Shown: in pieces, positions 17,597 through 24,251 of the stretch
How the letters are laid out: every line of letters begins with the position of its first letter
Numbering within the stretch: position 1 is the stretch's first letter
Source of the DNA: Sphingobacterium micropteri
Lineage (GTDB): Bacteria; Bacteroidota; Bacteroidia; Sphingobacteriales; Sphingobacteriaceae
Direction: 5' to 3'
Length of the DNA stretch: 64,000 nt
Assembly: GCF_014692515.1 (NCBI RefSeq)
Contig: NZ_JACOIK010000013.1
Coordinates: 62,001 to 126,000, forward strand
Translations under genes and position numbers: made by a program
Notes under the pieces: generated by a model
The model's input: only the letters and a program-made list of their open reading frames with translations
Databases searched by the model: none
Told to the model about the DNA's origin: nothing

Positions 17597-17718
17597 ATAG
17601 CATTGTACTGGTAGATACCAGACCATTGGATATGCTTCGAACTGCTGCCAATATAACGGGTGATGCCATGGTGGCTCTATTGATGAACAGATCCGGTGTA
17701 GACAGTACTGGGCTTTAG
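17597..17718 (+). pseudogene. C-terminal remnant of a DAACS-family symporter
   Basis: From 17611 the plus strand reads VDTRPLDMLRTAANITGDAMVALLM and stops at a TAG (17716). This is the diagnostic end of dicarboxylate/glutamate symporters; the intact gene at 6.4-7.7 kb ends VDRPLDMLRTSVNITGDAMVAVLM. Just upstream, ATA GCA TTG (I-A-L, also conserved) lies in another frame, so at least one frameshift is present, and the remaining roughly 380 residues are missing. There is no start codon context. It is therefore a degraded fragment, immediately behind nhaA. Confidence 0.75.
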
Positions 17719-17758
17719 TTAAATGGCGGTCCGACGACACTTGTTTACATGACACGCA

Positions 17759-18604
17759 CTATTCCGTATCTTCGGAAGTCAATAGAACAGGCGTTCGTGG
17801 ATTGAGTACAATTGCCTTCGCTAGACTTTTGTGTAGCAGCTTTTTGAAAAATCCCCGAGAGTCGATAAGGGTAATCAACGTCATATCGGCTTTCAGACGG
17901 TTTAAAATCCCATTAACGGCATCTACATTTTCCGGGACATGTGCCATTTCTGTAGACAAGCCCTTCACTGAAGTCTGCTTTTCCAACGTAGTTTTCCATT
18001 GTTCCAGACTCCGCAGGTCGTCGTCCGTTGGTGCATCTTTTCCTTCATGGATATGCACAAGGGTACAGGAAAGGGCTATATCGCCAAACAGTGCGTTAAA
18101 AATCGTGAGACTTTTGACGTCGCCCTGCTGGTAGTCCGTGAAAAAGACGACATTTTCCATTTTAAAAGAATCCGTATGCTCCGGAACGATCAACAAAGGA
18201 CGGGATACATCCTTGGCAACATCGTAGGTATTATTGCCCAGCAGATCCCTTCGGGTACCCGATGCCCCATGTGCGCCCATAACGACCAGACGGACATCGT
18301 CTTCCTTTATATAATGGTTGACGGCCTCTAAAAGACTATTTTTGTTTACACTTGAGGATATCTGTATGTCCGAATATTTTCCCAGCATGTTCATAAACTC
18401 CGCCAGTCCCTTTTCCGCCCCGATTTTCGCCCGGTGCTCGTCTGTTTCATTGGCCAACGGACTCTGGAAAGCAGAGGTAAATGAACGGTAGGCATGGAAA
18501 ATGTGGATGTTTGCTTGCATCTTACGGGCCAGCTCTATGCCGTAACGTGCAGCTATCAAGGAGTTGTGCGAAAAGTCTGTGGGTACCAAAATGGTTTGAT
18601 TCAT
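17759..18604 (-). CDS. Universal stress protein, tandem UspA domains (second copy)
   Basis: The 281-residue protein starts MNQTILVPTDFSHNSLIAARYG, and its first domain ends with the nucleotide-loop motif VVMGAHGASGTRRDLLGNNT and RPLLIVPE. The second domain starts ENVVFFTDYQQGDVKSL and ends TPVLLTSEDTE, with a degenerate loop. The layout is the same as in the UspA at 4.7-5.6 kb, though the sequence is clearly diverged. It faces the nhaA/symporter-remnant pair. Since the first uspA also neighbours a symporter gene, the two loci may descend from one stress/transport cluster. A good promoter lies about 60 bp upstream. Confidence 0.87.
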   Translation of the reverse strand: MNQTILVPTDFSHNSLIAARYGIELARKMQANIHIFHAYRSFTSAFQSPLANETDEHRAKIGAEKGLAEFMNMLGKYSDIQISSSVNKNSLLEAVNHYIKEDDVRLVVMGAHGASGTRRDLLGNNTYDVAKDVSRPLLIVPEHTDSFKMENVVFFTDYQQGDVKSLTIFNALFGDIALSCTLVHIHEGKDAPTDDDLRSLEQWKTTLEKQTSVKGLSTEMAHVPENVDAVNGILNRLKADMTLITLIDSRGFFKKLLHKSLAKAIVLNPRTPVLLTSEDTE

Positions 18605-18659
18605 ATCTGATTCTTTTATATTTGAGATCGGTGCTTTACTTTCGTACGGCCTGTTCTAC

Positions 18660-18690
18660 CAAAAGTACAAAGCCTTGACGGCATTGACAA
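18660..18690 (-). promoter_or_regulatory. Bacteroidota-type promoter of the second uspA gene
   Basis: On the minus strand TTG (18690-18688), a 20-bp spacer and TACTTTTG (18667-18660) precede the uspA ATG by about 55 bp. This is a close match to the TTTG/TAnnTTTG consensus. Confidence 0.6.
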
Positions 18691-18717
18691 GCGATTCTGG
18701 GCGTATTCGGCGACGGA

Positions 18718-18864
18718 TTATTTTTTTCGGTTCCAGAAATCCATATTGCGGAAGTTATATTTTGAGCTATCGAATACAGTGTCTATGCCTTTTCGTCTCT
18801 GCCCGTCATAGTCTTTCAGCAATACCAATACCCTGTTATGTAGGAAGATAATGGCGATCAGCCA
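18718..18864 (-). pseudogene. C-terminal fragment of a membrane transporter, possibly AGCS-like
   Basis: On the minus strand about 48 codons read WLIAIIFLHNRVLVLLKDYD, then GQRRKGIDTVF...NMDFWNRKK and a stop. A hydrophobic end followed by D-Y-x-x-Q-R-x-x-G-I-D-x-V-F-D resembles the tail of alanine/glycine:cation symporters. The open frame further upstream is only the terminator and end of the hydrolase gene, so nothing of the body of such a transporter remains. The family assignment is tentative; that it is a leftover tail of something is more secure. Confidence 0.4.
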
Positions 18865-18873
18865 AAAACACAA

Positions 18874-18900
18874 AAACAGCTTCCAAACAGGAAGCTGTTT
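18874..18900 (-). terminator. Strong terminator of the alpha/beta-hydrolase gene
   Basis: AAACAGCTTCC and GGAAGCTGTTT form a perfect 11-bp stem with a 5-nt loop, followed on the minus strand by TTGTGTTTTTGG. It lies 20 bp after the hydrolase stop. Confidence 0.8.
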
Positions 18901-18919
18901 AATCTTATTCAAATAGCAA

Positions 18920-19840
18920 TTACAGATTATTTTGAAAGAAAGGAACGATAATCGAAGCTGTTTCTTCCACATACTGAGGAATGTCGTACAATTCCATATG
19001 GTTTGCACCATTTACTATGTGAAGATTTTTAACTGCACTCGCGGCGCGGGTGTAAATATCTTCACTCATCCATCGGCATCCTGATTCGCTTCCTACTATT
19101 ATTTGTATAGGTTGCGTCAAAAATGCGTCCGCATAGTTGTACGCGTCATACGTTACTAATTGTGTCAAACTTCTTGAAAGCAGATACCCTGGAGAAGTGG
19201 AACACATCGCGCGAGGTGTACGGTAGTATTCCCACGCGTCTTCCATCTCCTTGCTCGGCGCATCTTCTTTCTTTTCAGGTGCAAAAGGAAGTTTTCCGCC
19301 ATCTGTTCCCTGTGCTTCTTTGGCACGGGCATCAGCGGCCATCATCAACAACGGCATAGCATCTGCATCTTTTGCTTCATTTCCCCAACCGTTGCGGTAC
19401 ATTGCCCCAATATTTACGGTACTGATACCACCAACTGCTTTAATTCTGTGGTCGTTGATAGCCGCATTGAGGGAATAACCACCACCTGCACAAATACCCG
19501 CTGCCCCAATTCTGTTTTCATCGATATAAGGCAATGCACTGATATAATCAATTATCGCACTGATGTCCTCTACACGGATGTAAGGATTCTCCAATAAACG
19601 TGGTTCTCCTGTGCTTTCCCCCTGATAAGATGCATCATAAGCAATCGCTACAAAACCTGCTTCTGCAAATTTGGTTGCATAGGTGCTTGCTGTTTGCTCT
19701 TTTACTCCTCCTCCCGGATGTGTTACCACAATTGCAGGATATTTGTTGGTTTCATTAAATTCTTTCGGTAAAAAGATAATACCAGCCATAGTGATATTTC
19801 CGTTGTTGCTGTTTTTGAAATTTATCTTTCGTGTTGTCAT
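18920..19840 (-). CDS. Alpha/beta hydrolase, dienelactone-hydrolase-like
   Basis: The 306-residue soluble protein has an oxyanion/lid strand region YPAIVVTHPGGGVKEQT, then YDASYQGES, and the nucleophile elbow RIGAAGICAGGGYSLNAA. The elbow has Cys in place of the usual Ser (G-x-C-x-G), as in dienelactone hydrolases. A late Asp region (IIVGSESG) and a His in VNGANHMELYD complete a plausible triad. Such proteins are common in Bacteroidota beside AraC regulators. The AraC gene upstream on the same strand (153 bp away, with its own terminator) may control it. The substrate is unknown. Confidence 0.82.
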   Translation of the reverse strand: MTTRKINFKNSNNGNITMAGIIFLPKEFNETNKYPAIVVTHPGGGVKEQTASTYATKFAEAGFVAIAYDASYQGESTGEPRLLENPYIRVEDISAIIDYISALPYIDENRIGAAGICAGGGYSLNAAINDHRIKAVGGISTVNIGAMYRNGWGNEAKDADAMPLLMMAADARAKEAQGTDGGKLPFAPEKKEDAPSKEMEDAWEYYRTPRAMCSTSPGYLLSRSLTQLVTYDAYNYADAFLTQPIQIIVGSESGCRWMSEDIYTRAASAVKNLHIVNGANHMELYDIPQYVEETASIIVPFFQNNL

Positions 19841-19969
19841 ATCTTTTATGATTTTAGATGATTACTCTTTTTTGATAATACAAATTTAGAAAGGGTTGTC
19901 GTTTCAAAACGTAAACAGATTACGGTAAAAAGGATACATTTTACTGATTATAAATCCAGGAAATAAAAA

Positions 19970-19989
19970 AGCTCCTAATTTTAGGAGCT
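19970..19989 (-). terminator. Terminator of the second AraC gene
   Basis: AGCTCCTAA and TTAGGAGCT form a near-complete palindrome, followed on the minus strand by TTTTTTATTTCC. It begins 4 bp after the AraC stop. Confidence 0.8.
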
Positions 19990-19993
19990 AAAT

Positions 19994-20857
19994 TTATATA
20001 TTCTTAAAAATCTTCGGTGACATCCCTGTTTTTTTACGGAAGAAACGCGCAAAATAATTCGGATAGTCAAAGCCTAAACTATACGATATTTGCGAAATGG
20101 ATAAAGACGTATTTTTGAGTTTGTCTTTGGCTAATTTTAATACATATTCCTGAATATGCTCGATAGGCGATTCGCCGGTAAAGTGCTTAACCAGATCTCC
20201 AAAATAGTTAGGGGATAAGTTCGCTTTCTGGGCAAAATACGCTACTGACGGCATTCCCGAAACGCCTTCATCTTTATGGTAATATTCGTTGAGATTTTTA
20301 TAGAAATTTTCGACCACCTCGTGATAGGCCTCGCTTCTCGTGTCAAACTGGCGGTTGTAATAAATCTGTGTGTAAGACAAAATCAGTGTGATGTACGAAA
20401 CAATCACATCTTTAGCATATGTTGATTTCTGAAATTCATCATAGGTTTTTTTGAATAAATCCCATAATAAAACTTCTTCATCTTTGGTAAGATATAAGGC
20501 TTCGTGATTGTTGTAATGCACGAAATTATAGGCTTTAGCAACACGCTGTATCAATTTGGCATCGACCAAAATCACATATCCGGAATCAGGTTCGTTGACA
20601 TCCCAAGCCATTGTGTTTTGCGGACAATCCACATATAAAAAAGAATTTGCCTGATCTTCAAATTTTTGATCAACAATCTGGTTTTTTTCCATAGGTGGCT
20701 TTATCGCCAAAAGATAGAAATCGATATTGATTTTTTGGGATTTCCGCAAAAAATCTTTTTCATTTGCAAAATTGACAATGTGCAGGTGTTCATTTTTTAA
20801 ATGTGAAAACTGCACATATTTCACAAAATCCGGTATGTTGAATATTTTTTTGACCAT
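19994..20857 (-). CDS. AraC-family transcriptional regulator
   Basis: The 287-residue protein has an N-terminal cupin-like sensor (about 1-170, with FLYVDCPQNTMAWDVNEPDSGYVILVD typical of this subgroup; shown in part) and a C-terminal AraC DNA-binding domain. That domain starts PSVAYFAQKANLSPNYFGDLVKHFTGESPIEHIQ and ends SISQISYSLGFDYPNYFARFFRKKTGMSPK. The hydrolase gene lies downstream, and the remains of a large protein gene overlap its upstream region. The inducer is not predictable from sequence. Confidence 0.88.
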   Translation of the reverse strand: MVKKIFNIPDFVKYVQFSHLKNEHLHIVNFANEKDFLRKSQKINIDFYLLAIKPPMEKNQIVDQKFEDQANSFLYVDCPQNTMAWDVNEPDSGYVILVDAKLIQRVAKAYNFVHYNNHEALYLTKDEEVLLWDLFKKTYDEFQKSTYAKDVIVSYITLILSYTQIYYNRQFDTRSEAYHEVVENFYKNLNEYYHKDEGVSGMPSVAYFAQKANLSPNYFGDLVKHFTGESPIEHIQEYVLKLAKDKLKNTSLSISQISYSLGFDYPNYFARFFRKKTGMSPKIFKNI

Positions 20858-20887
20858 ATTCTGAAAATATTTTACAAAAGTAAATAT

Positions 20888-21409
20888 TCAAAAAAGTAAT
20901 ATGCGGATACATTTCATTGAAAAACGGATACTTTTTACGGATTGATAAAAAAGGAGTATCTTCTTCAGAAGTACTTCTTGGAATATTGTACCGTTCAAAA
21001 AAATCTTCCCTCGTCCGCTCCAAAGCTTCGGACACAGTAGAAAGTTCTTTTTTCTTTTCCAAGGCATGAATGCCAAAGGTATAGCTAGCTGTAACATAGC
21101 TATCTTGTTGAGGACAGCCTTCCTCATCCAGTATCAATGCCGAAAAACAGCTGTATCCCCGTACCGGTTCCTCCCAATCATCAGCAATGTCTACTTTCAG
21201 TAGCGTGTTGAGATGGTCAATGATCTGTTTCTTTTCGATCTTTCCAAAGATCAGTGTGTAGCGCCATTTATAGTTTTTTTTGCAGGGGGATGCAGAGCCA
21301 ACCAAGGTAATTGATCGCCGCTTGCCAAAGGTGAGGCATCTTCATTAAAATCGGGAAGATCAAAGATTTCAACATCCCTCCAAAACTGTAAAATATCTCG
21401 TTGTTTCAA
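20888..21409 (-). pseudogene. Frameshifted N-terminal fragment of a large island-type protein
   Basis: A TTG start at 21409 opens LKQRDILQFWRDVEIFDLPD...GDQLPWLALHPPAKK. The frame is then lost at an 8-A run (minus strand; plus 21274-21281). Reading with one more A restores NYKWRYTLIFGKIEKKQIIDHLN...GYSCFSALILDEEG...SYTFGIHALEKKKEL, so this is a single-base homopolymer deletion. Similarity-like sequence stops after about PFFNEMYPHIT, where the AraC upstream region begins. The N-terminal pattern recalls large helicase/ATPase proteins of Bacteroidota mobile islands, but I cannot name the family. It is both frameshifted and 3'-truncated. Confidence 0.55.
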
Positions 21410-21522
21410 TTTTTATTTTTTTAAAATCGGCCGAAACCTCCAATTTATTAATACAAGGCATACTTTTAAACAAATATAACAAAGCCATACAATTAAAGTA
21501 ACAACGATTAAACACTCACCTT

Positions 21523-21714
21523 CAAGGAGAATCGAACTTTGGGAAAAAGCCATAACGATGCCTTCAGATAGGTTTTTTAGACAATCCTAAAAAAATCTAA
21601 AGATTTTGGTCGCAAATATCGAACGTTAAATGACCAGACAGTAACAGTTTGGGCCACAGATTTTTATGGGCATAAAAAAAGGAGACAACCTGTATATGGT
21701 GTCTCCTTAAGTAG
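21523..21714 (+). repeat. Island-end direct repeat, copy 1 (probable attL)
   Basis: This segment runs from CAAGGAGAATCGAACTTTGG to CTCCTTAAGTAG and is repeated in the same orientation at 33660-33850 and 43875-44069. Against copy 3 the last 88 bp (TAAATGACC to TTAAGTAG) differ at only about three positions. It includes a full copy of the tRNA-Glu terminator hairpin (GGAGACAACC...GGTGTCTCC at about 21681-21706) although no tRNA is present here. After TTAAGTAG the sequence leaves the tRNA locus and enters island DNA. I read it as the left junction made when the island integrated at tRNA-Glu. Confidence 0.75.
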
Positions 21715-21832
21715 GTGCAGTTGCGGAAAGTCGAACTTTATGGAAGACTATGAGGCTATTTTGGATGCAAAGCATCTGCTCAAATAGTTTAAAAGTTGCC
21801 TTTTGCAATAAAGAACTTCAAGTGAACTAACG

Positions 21833-22939
21833 TTATTTTAGTTCTTGTTCCAGTGCCGTCATTTGTTGAGAATAGCTTGGGTGTTGAAAGAAATTGAAAT
21901 GCTCATCAAAAATGTATTGAGCACGCCCCTCCTCCAGATCCTTGACCAAGTGCTTGCGATCAGGCAAGTCAGGAGGCATTAGGTCTTCGATATAAAAACG
22001 CATGAGCTTAAAGAGATTCGCTTTCTGTTTTACGCCTTGTAGGAACTCAACCTTATTTGGCACCCTCGCTGCTATCTTATAGATATTATCTTTAAACAAA
22101 GAATAATATTTCGGCCTCCGCTTGATATTTTCGTTCAGATATCTTAGCCGTGCAAACAATTCTCGTATTTGCACGGAATTAAGCGCACCATTAATCTTAC
22201 TTAAAAACGTTTTGTAGCCTGCCAGACAAAACCGACTATCATTCAGTACAGCCAATATAACAATCTTGCCAATTTTTACCATGACGACCTGGCTATTCAA
22301 ATTATCCAGATAATCAAATTCTTCAGTTTCGGTTTCAACAAGTGCTTCAAAAACAACTATTGTGCCTTGAACGTCTCTAGTAAGTCTCACTCCGGTATGG
22401 TGTTGCCGGATAATATTATGGATATGGTATAAAGGATGCCAGCAATAGCTATCTCCAATCTTTCCAGCTGCCAGCCGCCGGTCACGTTCAGCTTCTAAAT
22501 AAGTATCTTTTAAATGTGTTTTGAAAAACAAGAGACAAACCCAATGGAACAGACGGAAATACCAACGTTCGTCACTTTGGAGAATGCCAACCACCGTCTT
22601 ATAGTCTTTTTTGAGCAGTTGGCTGACTGGTATTTCGAGTTCTTGTCCTAATAGCTGGTTACATTCCTGGCAACAAGGAACGGTATAATGGCTATTCTTT
22701 ATCGTTGTGGCATTAGGTAGGATCATAAACGATGCAGGTGTGCCATAAGATTTTAAGATCCAGTTCGGGATCACATGCTCATTATTGAATGGCTTGGAGC
22801 TAGGCTGGGCACCGCATATAAAACAACTATGTCCTCTAACAATCTGATCTAAAAAGTCGTCATAACTATAGTGCAGAGTTCTACCGTCATCCGCATCCAC
22901 AATAGTCTTTGTTTGCTTATGAATAAGGAATCTTGTCAT
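21833..22939 (-). CDS. HNH-type endonuclease-like protein
   Basis: The 368-residue protein has a zinc-binding HNH-like module near its N terminus: C39-x2-C42 (SCFICGAQ), the E-H-V-I-P motif with His55, and C90-x2-C93 (CCQECNQLL). This arrangement is typical of HNH nucleases in which the second cysteine pair closes the zinc site. The remaining 270 residues, rich in basic helices, match nothing I know. It is the first gene inside the island, on the minus strand. The 292 bp upstream hold no other gene. A DNA-targeting defence role is inferred from fold and neighbourhood. Confidence 0.65.
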   Translation of the reverse strand: MTRFLIHKQTKTIVDADDGRTLHYSYDDFLDQIVRGHSCFICGAQPSSKPFNNEHVIPNWILKSYGTPASFMILPNATTIKNSHYTVPCCQECNQLLGQELEIPVSQLLKKDYKTVVGILQSDERWYFRLFHWVCLLFFKTHLKDTYLEAERDRRLAAGKIGDSYCWHPLYHIHNIIRQHHTGVRLTRDVQGTIVVFEALVETETEEFDYLDNLNSQVVMVKIGKIVILAVLNDSRFCLAGYKTFLSKINGALNSVQIRELFARLRYLNENIKRRPKYYSLFKDNIYKIAARVPNKVEFLQGVKQKANLFKLMRFYIEDLMPPDLPDRKHLVKDLEEGRAQYIFDEHFNFFQHPSYSQQMTALEQELK

Positions 22940-23231
22940 TGTACTCTAACAGTAAGATAAATGTTTAATTTTTCTCAAATTTAACCAAGATTTTTAAGAA
23001 CCATGTTGTCCTTATATTCCTCTTCCGAAAATGGAAATGGCCTTTTAATCTCCTCAATTTGCATTTTTGGTTGTTCTTAGGATAGGATATTAAGAAATAG
23101 TTACGGTAACCCAAGATCATATATACATTCCTGACTGAAATTTTAAAAAAATGTGATAAATTTTATGCTCTCATCACCCTCTATATCTATCTACATATAG
23201 TATCGTCACCCAGTTGATATATTGTGCCAGC

Positions 23232-24251
23232 CTATTGCCGCTCTAGGTTCAGGCCAAACTCTTCGGCAATATCCCTGGAAATCTTCGAAAGCACCCTTTT
23301 GTGAAAGCGGTCCGGATGCATTACATTGCCGATCAATAGTTCTCTGATCTCATTTTTACTCCTGAATATCGATTTCCCTTTTATCTTATAACCCAAGAAA
23401 AGATCCTCAATTCCCGAATCGCCATAAAAATAAGCCTTTTTTAAAATCTCTTCTGCATAATCTTTATGAAAACGGTAGCGGTCTTGTATCGCGAATACCT
23501 CCAAGCTCTTTTTTGCCCTTTCCAGCTTACGCTCTTCCAGATCCTTGCAAGGCTGGATCACCAGTGTGAAATCCTGGTTATCGACCAGAAAATCCACACT
23601 AATGATATTGGTACGAAACTCATAAAGCCCTTCGATATCATCAATAAAAGGGTGAAGATGAGTGTGGATCGAAAATTCCTTTCGTCCCTTCAGATTTGAA
23701 TTGCAGGAATAGCAACTGGGGACAAGATTATAAAAAGAAAGTGCAAAATAGGGGTGCTTTGCCTTGCCAAGATAATGGTCAAAATGAGGCCGGCTTTTGG
23801 ATCGCTTGCTCTTTATGGTATAGGTAAATTGGGTATTGCAATAGGGGCAGGTGTTTACCCCTAGTGCCATGGCATGTCCATAAGCCATTTTTCCTCCTTC
23901 CCTGAGGGTAAAACCGTTCGAAGTACTATCGTAATCAAATACCGAAAAAAGCTGTGACTTGTACCATTTCTCCACTTCAGTGGGAGATAGACCTGTATGG
24001 TGAAGTTGATAGGCGACTTTGGCCTCTTCCCCCAGCGCGTCTAGTCTGACCATATGCAGCTCTAACTGGGCAGGCTGTCCGCTGATTATTTCCCGGATAT
24101 GCTGGTGCAAATCATTCATCATCGGTTTCAGTTCGCTGTCCGCTGGCCAGTCCCGCAGCTTGGCGCTCAGGTCAAATACCAGCTCCAGCTGGTCATAATA
24201 GTTCCTGGCCATCACATCCAGTTCTGCCAGAGTATAGTGGATCTTGATCAT
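23232..24251 (-). CDS. Septu-like HNH endonuclease (PtuB-type)
   Basis: The 339 residues contain a helical N terminus and an HNH core. C135-x2-C138 (NTCPYCNTQF) is followed by PHFDHYLGKAKHPYFALSF with His156/Asp158/His159, then YNLVPSCYSCNSNLKG with C180 and C183. The D-H-Y-L...P-Y-F-A-L-S-F-x-N-L-V-P-x-C-x-x-C-N pattern is that of the HNH partner of retron- and Septu-associated ATPases. Its ATG overlaps the stop of the upstream ATPase gene by 4 bp, so the two are translationally coupled. In Septu (PtuA/PtuB) the ATPase and HNH form a complex that cleaves nucleic acid on infection. Assignment is by motif and pairing. Confidence 0.75.
   Translation of the reverse strand: MIKIHYTLAELDVMARNYYDQLELVFDLSAKLRDWPADSELKPMMNDLHQHIREIISGQPAQLELHMVRLDALGEEAKVAYQLHHTGLSPTEVEKWYKSQLFSVFDYDSTSNGFTLREGGKMAYGHAMALGVNTCPYCNTQFTYTIKSKRSKSRPHFDHYLGKAKHPYFALSFYNLVPSCYSCNSNLKGRKEFSIHTHLHPFIDDIEGLYEFRTNIISVDFLVDNQDFTLVIQPCKDLEERKLERAKKSLEVFAIQDRYRFHKDYAEEILKKAYFYGDSGIEDLFLGYKIKGKSIFRSKNEIRELLIGNVMHPDRFHKRVLSKISRDIAEEFGLNLERQ

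Noticed and set aside
18865..19011. Upstream half of the open frame that contains the transporter tail
   Set aside because: It coincides with the hydrolase 3' end and the terminator hairpin, so it is not part of a gene.
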